Translations under genes and position numbers: made by a program | Shown: one piece after another, positions 55,507-64,000 of the stretch | Position numbering within the stretch: position 1 is the first letter of the stretch | Layout of the letters: every line of letters begins with the position of its first letter | Assembly (NCBI RefSeq): GCF_016808095.1 | Contig: NC_068971.1 | Location: 12,660,501 to 12,724,500 of the forward strand | DNA from: Vigna angularis | Taxonomy: Eukaryota > Streptophyta > Magnoliopsida > Fabales > Fabaceae | DNA: 64,000 nt | Reading direction: 5' to 3' | Notes under the pieces: generated by a model | The model's database searches: none | Told to the model about the DNA's origin: nothing | The model's input: the letters and a program-made list of their open reading frames with translations, nothing else

Positions 55507-56643
55507 ATGGCACCTCCCAAGAGCACACAAGAAAAGAAGAGGAAGACCACCCGAGGGTCTTCTTCTAGATCCCAACCTTCAAAAGCCCAAGAGGAGAACC
55601 TTGTCCTGAACTATGATCAGGACCGCTTTATTTCAGAGGCAAATTCTGATAGGTTCCATCAGAATATTATGAGCAGGGCATTATTACCTAAGAGGAGGAT
55701 TGAATTGAAACCTGGAGAATATGACCATATCCAAGAAGAACTGGAGAAGAGGAAATGGAATTTTGTATTAGCCAACCTCCCAAATGAGATTGATAAAGTA
55801 TTGGTCAAGGAATTTTATGCAAATGCTTGGGAACCTGACCACTCTCAGCCTCACTCTAGAGTCTCCAAAGTGCAAAGCAAGCTAGTACGCTATGACCGCA
55901 TATCATTGAACAGGATTCTGAATACACTGATGTTTCAGCCATGCCCTCTAGGCGCTTTCATGTCCAGCTATCCTGACCATGACCTTATTGCATCCACTTT
56001 ATGCCTTCTAGGATATGGCTATCAGCTAGGGACTAGTGGGACGCTAGTGAGAATATTAAGGAAACATTTGAATTCACTGGCCACTATCTGGAGTCTCTTC
56101 ACGTTCATAAACATCTGTCCCAACTCTCATACTTCTGACATCAACCTGGAAAGGTCGTATATGGTATATGGTATTATGACATGGATTGATATGGATGTGG
56201 GAGCTTATATCTCTCAAGAGATTGCACTGATTGCTGATAATGATACCTGTAAGCTTGGATTTCCTACCCTGGTGACAGCCTTGTGCAAGGGAAATGGAGT
56301 CGCTGGAGTCTCTGATATAACTTTGAAACTTCAACCCCCTCTCAACAAGAAATTCTTTGATAGGAATTGCACCAACATGGGAGAGTTATCTGCTATGAAT
56401 GCCCCTCCTCCAGTTCCTCCGCCCCGCAAGAATGTTAGAGCTGCCAGACCACCCGTAGCGCCTTCCGTTCCTTCACTTGATCTTTTCACTCGCTACATGC
56501 AGCAGAGTCTGGCTCGACAGGACGACATCCGAGACTGGTGCACTAGTATGCGGCAGGGTCAGGTGACCTTACAGGATAACATGTATAACCTGTCCCTGGG
56601 CATCCCTGATTTTCCTCCAGATTCACTGATGACTGAAGCTTAG
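55507..56643 (+). CDS. Transposase_32-like retroelement ORF, unknown function
   Basis: 378 residues from the ATG at 55507. An upstream in-frame ATG (55444) exists, but the sequence just before 55507 is TATTATTTCTTGCAG, a good 3' splice site, so a leader intron is plausible. The N-terminus is basic (PKSTQEKKRKTTRG). A central globular region (about 30-285) has FYANAWEP, LGYGYQLGTSG and YGIMTWIDMDVG, as in the 'putative plant transposon protein' family (Transposase_32) common in legume gypsy-like elements; assignment is from memory. A Pro-rich linker (APPPVPPPRK) and a short tail follow. The frame ends in TAG, then stays open for 66 more codons with an acidic segment to TGA at 56842. The TAG may be a recent nonsense change. 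Confidence 0.7.
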   Translation: MAPPKSTQEKKRKTTRGSSSRSQPSKAQEENLVLNYDQDRFISEANSDRFHQNIMSRALLPKRRIELKPGEYDHIQEELEKRKWNFVLANLPNEIDKVLVKEFYANAWEPDHSQPHSRVSKVQSKLVRYDRISLNRILNTLMFQPCPLGAFMSSYPDHDLIASTLCLLGYGYQLGTSGTLVRILRKHLNSLATIWSLFTFINICPNSHTSDINLERSYMVYGIMTWIDMDVGAYISQEIALIADNDTCKLGFPTLVTALCKGNGVAGVSDITLKLQPPLNKKFFDRNCTNMGELSAMNAPPPVPPPRKNVRAARPPVAPSVPSLDLFTRYMQQSLARQDDIRDWCTSMRQGQVTLQDNMYNLSLGIPDFPPDSLMTEA

Positions 56644-56644
56644 T

Positions 56645-57935
56645 TTGCAGCGCAGATTCCATGGCTTGAGGGCAGGCCTGAGTCCAGGTGGGGGAGTGCT
56701 TATCCAGGAGCACCAGAGCTAGAGTTAGATGAGCAGGAGGACATGATGGTAGGCGATGGTGATGATGAGGAAGAGGAGCCAGATCCTAGATGGACACAAC
56801 AGAGTTTTTCATTCACAGGAGAGCCAGTGGAGATCAAGATCTGATGGGTTGTGGTAGAGCGACTCCTGTTATTTATGTTGATTGTCATTATGTGTTCAGT
56901 TCAGTTGTTCGTATGTGGAACTTTGTTTAGTTGATTTATGTTTGTGGTTGTAAAGACAATTGTGTTTTGATTTAATGATTTGGCATTGTTTGATTAAGTT
57001 CTGTGATTCTTAAGGATGATGACTTGTATGTTTGTGGTGGCTGTGCTTCAAAATTTTTTCTGTGTATGAATATGACTACATCTGTGAGTGTTGAGAGCAT
57101 ATATTGATTGAGAGATATTGAGTTGTCTAGATATGGAATTGGCTTTTGCATGATTTTGATTCTACGTATATACACACACTTTTTGGTTAAGGATGAAAAA
57201 GGCCCTGTTTATTATTGATTATACAGCTACTTGGCCAGATAGGCAACCTTTAGACACTGTGTTTCATTTGTAAACCCTCTTTGAGCCTTGATTTATTTCT
57301 TTCACCTTGAGCCTATTGTGTGATTCTACCTTACACCTTAGAAGAGAACATGTACACGTGATAAAAAAAAGGTTAAGGTTGAATTCAAGTTTGGGGGAAG
57401 AACAAATCAATAATAATAATAAAAAAAATAAAATTTACAAATGGTGCTCAAAATGAAAAAGAAGATTGAGCTGTGAAAGAAAATGGTACGTGATGAATGA
57501 TATAGTGTGGATTTGAGTACTGGTTGGGAATTGAAGTTGTTCTCTTCTTAATAGGTGTCTTTGAATCCAAGAAAAACCATGATTCTTTTTCTAGCCAAGC
57601 CAAGCCTTAACCTGAAAAGACCTTTGGACATAACCAATAGTGTGTGAAGTTTGTGAATCAAATGAAATGCAAAAGCTGATGAAGTTCTATGACAATTCTA
57701 CTGTCATGTGAGGATAAACACTTGAGTGTAAGTAATGATAAATGTTGATCTGGTTTTTCATATTCTATGTGCAGGTGATTTTGTGAGTGATGCTCCATGT
57801 CATACTTATTGAAATCTTTGGGAATGCATGTGATTTATTTCTGATGTGCAAAGTCATTCTATCAAAATGTCAAATGTCTTTTGTGTTGTGTTGTTCAGTT
57901 TCTTTCTGTGATTTCCTGAGGGCATGAAATAGTTC
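56645..57935 (+). other. 3' region of the defective gypsy-type element
   Basis: Starts with the open in-frame extension after the TAG (to 56844) and then is non-coding. A second purine tract (CAAGTTTGGGGGAAG) lies at about 57387-57401, some 550 bp upstream of the functional-looking PPT. It may be an internal PPT or a decayed duplicate. Confidence 0.5.
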
Positions 57936-57951
57936 AAGTTTAGGGGAGTTG
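57936..57951 (+). other. Polypurine tract
   Basis: CAAGTTTAGGGGAGT directly before the right LTR, the plus-strand primer site for reverse transcription. It fixes the orientation of the element. Confidence 0.8.
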
Positions 57952-58724
57952 GTAAGTGTGAAAAAGAGTTGTTTTTACACTTATAAATGATCTCAATCTT
58001 CTAATTATTCATGTTATTACTCAGTGAAATGTTGTGATAGGAAGTAGCTTGTTATGTAAATTATTGTACATGAAAGGATGTATAATTGGAAGTCTGTCAG
58101 CCAATTCTCGCATAGCGCAAGCCAAAATTCGCACTGCCAGGAAAAGGAAATTCGCATAGCGCACCAATACTTGTGCACTGTGCGAATAACATCAGTTGAG
58201 AGGCAGCAATTACAAGAAATTCGCATAATTTTTATTGGGAAGTACTGGGAAGTATTTTTAGAACCAGAAACGTAAGAAAAGAAACTAAAAGTAACTACGC
58301 TAGGAATAGTTTATGTGCTTTTGGTCATTCTCAACATCTGAAGTTAATGCAAAATTATCTGATGAATTAATTAAGGAATTAATAATTCAATAGATAATTT
58401 TAGAACTTGTTTTAAGGAATTAAACCAAGATACTCTCATGTGAATGCTTGAACAGAGAATATATGTTGTTCAGGATCTTACTGTAATGTTAGTCAAAGAC
58501 CAATTCCAGTGATCTTTTATCGCATTTTTCAATCTTAAATATTTTTTTACGTTGTTAATTTCATGCTTAATTCCAAATTGAAATCACAAATATCATCAGT
58601 AATTGATCTTGATAAATAATTTTAATTGATTAACGTAACACAAATTCCCTTGGGAGAACGATACACTTTTACTTATCCACTATATTACTTGGAACGATTT
58701 GGTATACTTGCCAAAAAGTTATCA
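57952..58724 (+). repeat. 3' LTR of the defective gypsy-type element
   Basis: Starts TGGTAAGTG, ends AAAAAGTTATCA, then TSD TTTAT. The end (CGATTTGGTATACTTGCC) resembles 3' ends of Athila/Tat-like LTRs. It lacks the segment equivalent to 54085-54440. One palindrome copy is intact at 58149-58186. Confidence 0.8.
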
Positions 58725-58729
58725 TTTAT

Positions 58730-59742
58730 CTAGAGTTGAATGTTCAATTGTTCCATCTTTCTCCTAAAACTAGGGTTTGTGCTCATGGTGTCGCGATGAA
58801 GGATATGTATGTGTGCAGGTGGCTAACTTTCGTTGGTGGCTTGCATGATTTCAAACAAGGGATGATGGTGGCTAACTTTCGTTGTTCTGATAGATGAACA
58901 CAGTGAAGATTGTTGTTTGAAGGGAAGTATGGTAGGTTTAGGGTTTCACATTTGGAGATTTGGCAGCTTCTTTGCACGAAGAAGATGGAATGAAAAATTG
59001 ACGATCTAGCATATTTGCATTGAGTATATGAAATTGTGATTGTTTGTGGTTGTGATTTCAGATTTGTGTTGGTGATGGAGGGTGAACGAGGGTGAACGAC
59101 GTGGTGGTTTGCGATGGAGGGTGGTCTAGTGATTTGGGTAGTGTGATATTGGTCAAATTCATAAGTGGAGTTTCGCAACGTGGCAACATATTAAAGGATA
59201 TATATGATTTTATGAGTGGTAGGAGGGTAAAAGTTAATTTCATGACCGAATTTATGATAAAGAGAGTGTATAAGTAAAAACTAAGGATGCATAACCTATT
59301 TCTCTGGAATTTGCTAATTTTGGCCTTATTTTGAAGCTTGGACCAATTTAGTTTCACATTTTTGATAAACCAAGTTTAACTTCAGCTATATCAATAAACA
59401 TTAAAATATCAAAAAATAATTTATGCAATTAAAAATAACTTTTTAAAATATTTTTATTTCATAAATTTAATATGTCCAATTATCAAAACTCTTATTTAAA
59501 TCAATATTTTAAACATAAAAATTCAATTAAAATTTCAAAATTAAATCTAAATTGAAGACATAAATATGCATTCATGAACATATGACATGCTATGGAAACT
59601 AAATGTACTTCTATCAACAAAGCACTTCACTTGAAAAATGACGCATACGTTTTATAGAGGGAGTAGTTTAGGAACTAGGACATTATGAGTGAAATAAGTG
59701 AAAAATAATATGTATAGTATTCTTCGAATGTAATGTAACAAG
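58730..59742. other. Spacer
   Basis: No convincing gene. A small duplicated word (GTGGCTAACTTTCGTTG) occurs at about 58808 and 58867. The rest is AT-rich. Confidence 0.45.
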
Positions 59743-60439
59743 CACTAGTGGAAAAATAACGTATAACGTCACGCGGTCAACGTCGAAGAACGCAATATCC
59801 AACGTTATAAATGACCGGTGGCATTTTCGTAAATAAATTGAATCGCTCCACGTCATTTACTAAAATAGTTAGCCGTCTAAAATTTATTAACGTCAAACAA
59901 GGAGCATATCGACGTAATCTAAAATGTATTAACATCAAATAAGGCCCAAATCGGTGTAAAACAATGACTTTAGAATCACATAATGTCAACTTAAGAAACA
60001 TCTGACGTTCAATTTAAAATAAAAAACTAATGAAATATTGGTTTTCTTCCTAGAAGTATTACTCCTAGCCACATTTGACGTCAACCATGACAAATATTCG
60101 ACATTTTAGATGTCAACATGAAGCCAAAGAGTAAATCCCTTTTATATTCTTTATTTTTTTTCTCTTATAAACCAAACAGAACGTCACACACTTTATGGGG
60201 TCGACGTTGAAAACAATATAGAACGTCGAACAAGTTGGGGTTTGGACATGATGATCATAATCACATAACGTCCCTAAGGAAACAATTGTCGGCCAATAAA
60301 AAATAAATAAATACTAAATATTGATTTAATTAAGATGACGTCAACCATAACAAAAGAAAAACATTGTATACTGACTTGGACGTTTTGTTATTTAATTTCT
60401 TTTTTATTATTTTTTTCTTTTTCTTTTAAACCAACCACA

Positions 60440-61380
60440 GAACGTGATGGCAACTCCTTTAAGGATTTCCCATCCAAAGAAGTATGAACTTACATTAAGA
60501 CTAAGAAAGGGAAGTGAATAAAGACTTTCAACAAAAGTACTTTCCTTATCTAAGTCTTAGATAGATATACTTTGCTAAATAACATTTTTATCGTTTTGTA
60601 GGTCACCAATAAAGATGGGAACCCATGCATATACATCTTAGAAGGTTTGCCAAGCAAAGGAAAGAAAAGGAAGCAAGTGGGAGTGCATGTTTCAGCCTAG
60701 TCGTGCATCTTCTTGCCTTTGATGCACATTTTACATATGTATCACGTGAAACACAAGCCAACCGTGTAGCTTCTTCTATTTCAGTATGTTTTCAATAAAT
60801 TGCACATGGAACACACGACCTGGAAGCATTTCCTGCACACGTCCAATAGCTTCATGCACATTTTAGCTTGATAGCAATGCTTCTCTTACTCTATAAAAGA
60901 GAGCTCCTTATTCTTGTAAAAACAACTTGAATTGATATAGTGTTATGCTATTGAAATGCATTTAGCCACTACTTCTTCGAGTTCAAAAACTTAGAGCTAC
61001 TTTAGCTTGTTCTTCCTCTAGCTCCCTTCCCTTTTGGAAGGCTATCTGAGTTAGAAACTTTCCACACACACATCCAAACACTGCAAACCATTTTCACAAT
61101 CACCTTGCATGCGCCAATCATCTTCAACCAAATCTTCATTCTGCTGCCACTTCTGCATCAAGGAGCCGTTCAAATCTTGAAGATTGAAGCCGCTTCTATC
61201 ATTTGGCATCAAGAGCCAGCACGTCCACGCTTTGCTTCAAGAGCTAGGTCATTTTTCTCTTTTTTTTTTTCACGTACGTGTTATGCAGTCCATATATTGT
61301 CACTGTTTTTGATTTTTTTTTGCTTAATTCGTTCTTGAGTTTGCTGTTTGTGTTCATTCATTGTTCCTTAGTGCTTGTTG
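60440..61380 (+). other. Foreign segment inside the CACTA-like element
   Basis: This block lacks the GACGTT words that surround it and has a promoter-like CTCTATAAAAGAGAGCTCC at about 60890 followed by a leader-like stretch. It could be a solo LTR or a captured promoter/5' exon. Its left edge may be TGATGGCAACTCC at 60445, but no matching target duplication was found. No complete protein is readable. Confidence 0.4.
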
Positions 61381-62329
61381 ATCATTTTAAACGGTTCGCG
61401 TTCGACGTTTTAATATCCAGAAATTATGTTTTTAATTTTTTCTTCTAAACCAAACGAAAAAACGTCCTTGTACTTGTGGCTTAGACGTTTTATTAAGTGA
61501 AGGAAGCCACATATCAAGTTAAATTATGTGGGGATTTGGCTTTGACGTGCCGTACTCGTGTATAACGTCAAAGTTCAATTTCCCATAACAGAACAGGCAA
61601 CGTTAACATTAACCTCAGTCCCTCTTTTTTTCTTTTTTTTTAAACCAACCAAAGAATGTCGAACTCTTTCACCAATTCGACGTTTTTTTGCCAGAAATAA
61701 TTTTTTTTCTTTTAAACCAACGAAAAAAACGCCATAAAAGAAGAACACATGAAAAAAGAAGGACATCACAACTTAATACTATGACTCTTAGACCATATTC
61801 TGATTCAGACATCTTCCTAGAATGTTCTTCAGTAGACTCTTCATTAGAATCCTCTATTTTTGGATTGTTATTAATCTCCTTCTGATAGAGCACATCTACT
61901 TTCTTTTCAAGCATCCACTTTCGTTTAATTGCATAAACAGAAAAACATCTTCTGTTGTCATCCTGTTGACAATCCAAATATGATCAACATATTTGATGGG
62001 AAGAAGAATTTGAACAACAGAAATATGGAGGAAAGAAAAATTGTAAGAAGATAAGTGATTTTCAAATAGGTAGAACCCTTGGAGGGGCATAATTGCTTTT
62101 ATAACTTGAAGTTTCTTGTTTATATGATTCATATTTTAAGTTTCTTGAAGTTGTTTTCTACAGAATTAGTGGATCTGATTTCGGAGAAAAATACTCCAAG
62201 AAACTTTAAAAATGAATCATTCAAAAACGATCGAATTATGCAATTGTATAGAGTTAAGCATTATATTTATAGAGCCAATTCAAAACCTCTGGTAACAGCA
62301 CAAAATTAATGCTCACAACCACTCCAATG

Positions 62330-64000
62330 CCTTTCACGTCGAAGACCCCTAGAGTTAAACGTTCTATGGGAATTTAAAAAGGAAAAAGAAAAAAAAAAGA
62401 GTGACCTTTGCCTTAGGATAACGAATAATACGTCAGATGCCCAAGGAATTCGACGTTTATTGTTAGATTAAAAGAAAAAAGAATTAAACCAAAAAGACAC
62501 TTTGGAAGTTTGAAGAAATTGATGTCAACCTCTTCGTTTCTAGCAGCAAACTGCATTTTCCCATATATCATTTAAGTAGACTGCCTTTTATTATTGAAGC
62601 CCATATCAGGCCTTTCCCAATAGTAATTATTTATGTAGACATCCATTTATAAAATTTCTTGTAACAACTCCCAGGTTTCTTTGTGTTATTTTGTAACAAC
62701 TCCAAGGCCTTTCAAAACGCTACAACTACTATTCATAAAATTCATAAACTCCTTCAAGAAATTTCAAAAGTAGACCCTACAGAGGATGTCGAATATTTTC
62801 AAAATCGACGTTTTATTGGAGGTTAAAAGAAAAAAAAAGAAAAAAAATAAAAAAAGGAGTGATTATATTAAAAAACGATCAAACTATGCAATTGTATAGA
62901 GTTAAGCATTACATTTATAGAGTCAATTCAAAACCTCTAGTAACAGCACAAAATGAATTCTCACACACCTTTGACGTTGAAGTCCCCTAGAGTTCGACGT
63001 TCTATGAGAATTTAAAAGGAAAAAGAAAAAAAAGGAGCGACTTCTGTTAACTTTCTTCTCTATTTCGCTATCATCTCTTTCAAGTTCACCAAAGCGAGTA
63101 ATTTCCTTGTGGTTTGATTCTTAGTCATGGCGAAGAGCTTGAAAGAGTGCGTCATGACGAAGAGCTTGAAAGAGTGATAAAAAACAAAGAAAAAGGTTGA
63201 AAGATTTGGATTTTGCATCCTTCAAAACGCTACAACCTCCATTCACAAAAATTCTTCTACATTTTAACAATCTTGCTGATCTTTTCGTGGTATGATTTTC
63301 ATTTTTTTCCTATGTTTAGTGTTATTATGTTTTTCCTTTGTTTCGTTTCCATTTATGAACCTACGTAATAATGGATTTCTTTTAGAAATCCTTCAAATAA
63401 TTTTATGTCGAATATTGAAGGAAAAATGACGTCCCTATGTATTTCCCAAATAACGTGGACGTTGAGCGGTGTCAATATTGGACGTGTATCTCTTCGTTTT
63501 AACGTAGCATTTATCATGCCCTGCCAATAGTCTTTTCCCATATACCTAGACGTCGAGTGGTGTCAGTATATGACATGGTTCTCTTCGGTTCTAACACAAC
63601 ATTTATCAAGCCCAACCAACTACGTTTTCCCATATAAAGTTGGACGTTCTATTTGAATTTAAAAAGGATAAATAAAAAAAGGGAGCGACCTTTGGGTTTG
63701 GTTAACGAATAATACGTCACATGCCCAAGAAATGGACGTTTATTGTTGGTTTAAAGGAAAAAGAAATAAAAAAGGAGTAATCTGGCTGACAATAATACGT
63801 TAACCTCTTCGTTTCAAAACTTTTTCTATTAATATTATGTCGAGTAGCTTTACGAATAGACGTACTATTGGTGTTCTAAAAGAAAAAAAAATAGTGCAAT
63901 GGTATATTCAATGAAATGATGTAACATTAAAATGTTCAATTACAATCTTCGTTTTAACGTAGCATTTATCATGCCCTGCCAACAGTCTTTTCCCATATAC
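62330..64000 (+). repeat. Diverged long repeats within CACTA subterminal region
   Basis: The segment TCTTCGTTTTAACGTAGCATTTATCATG...CTTTTCCCATATAC at 63489-63543 recurs nearly exactly at 63943-64000, with weaker copies near 63578 and 62535. The segment around AATAATACGTCA(g/c)ATGCCCAAG occurs at 62426 and 63710. A 30 bp duplication of CGAAGAGCTTGAAAGAGTG lies at 63130-63176. Confidence 0.7.

Larger units (their letters stand above)
53810..58729 (+). mobile_element. Defective gypsy-type element with Transposase_32-like ORF
   Basis: A left LTR part (53815 to about 54520) and a right LTR (57952-58724) share their first ~270 bp and a later block near 54448-54520 / 58246-58320. The TSD is TTTAT (53810-53814, 58725-58729). 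A polypurine tract (AAGTTTAGGGGAGT) precedes the right LTR, giving plus orientation. The left LTR lacks the last ~400 bp seen in the right LTR, and no primer-binding site follows. The right LTR lacks about 350 bp of the left (54085-54440), including its TATA region. So each LTR has its own deletion. The single ORF is at 55507-56643; no pol is present. Confidence 0.8.
59743..64000 (+). mobile_element. Large CACTA-like element, right end beyond the window
   Basis: Starts CACTAGTGGAAAAATAACG at 59743. GACGTT/AACGTC words are dense at 59765-60480 and again at 61380-64000, the pattern of CACTA subterminal repeats, often in the context GACGTTTATTG...TTTAAAAGAAAAA. No right terminus or transposase is seen inside the window. 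The frame at 61669-61977 (minus, Glu/Lys-rich) is not recognised. The central 60440-61380 differs in character and is listed separately. Confidence 0.6.

Noticed and set aside
61575..61977. Overlapping minus-strand frames in the CACTA-like element
   Set aside because: One is Glu/Lys-rich and could be a decayed exon, but I recognise no transposase or host domain, so it is not called as a gene.

Overview
The window is nuclear DNA of a flowering plant. The composition, the intron style and the one clear host gene, a type 1 lipid transfer protein, suggest a papilionoid legume, perhaps the Vigna/Phaseolus group; that placement is inference. It is a transposon-dominated region. Only one host gene is convincing (39233-39731). 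Nearly everything else is LTR retrotransposon, CACTA-type DNA transposon or AT-rich spacer. No tRNA, rRNA or CRISPR array was seen.

Layout. 1-10540 is AT-rich spacer with a possible CACTA end at 368 and a small CACTA-like element at 6893-7868. About 10541-38084 is one stack of nested insertions. The host is an old, degenerate SIRE-like Copia element on the minus strand. It was split by an Athila/Tat-like gag-protease element (13068-26731, TSD GAGCT). That element holds a 2.3 kb solo LTR inside its own 3' LTR (13523-15830, TSD CCCAT). It also holds a gag-only Copia element whose two 1099 bp LTRs read as identical (18143-22744, TSD ATCTT). The other LTR of the old host was hit by a CACTA element (27797-37103, TSD TAA). 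The CACTA element carries a nearly complete CRM-like Ty3/gypsy element (28251-36644, TSD CTCGT). The lipid transfer protein gene follows.

40441-45666 is a non-autonomous LTR element (TSD AGTTG) with an 81 bp minisatellite arranged in 757 bp higher-order units and an apparent captured gene fragment. 46019-52073 is a decayed short-LTR Copia element (TSD GAGAC) split by a solo LTR of the Athila-like family (49202-50514, TSD ATTAC). 53815-58724 is a plus-strand gypsy-type element (TSD TTTAT) with a Transposase_32-like ORF, a missing primer-binding region and an array of about ten hairpin-forming palindromes. 59743 to the window end looks like a large CACTA element rich in GACGT subterminal repeats.

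The most unusual pattern crosses families. Three LTR-element families each carry a cluster of short family-specific palindromes in the LTR, upstream of the apparent TATA box: TTAATCGATTAA, GGCGCTnnnCGCC and ATTCGCA..TGCGAAT. I do not know of a described function for these arrays. All boundaries, TSDs and identities come from reading by eye; no alignment or database search was run.
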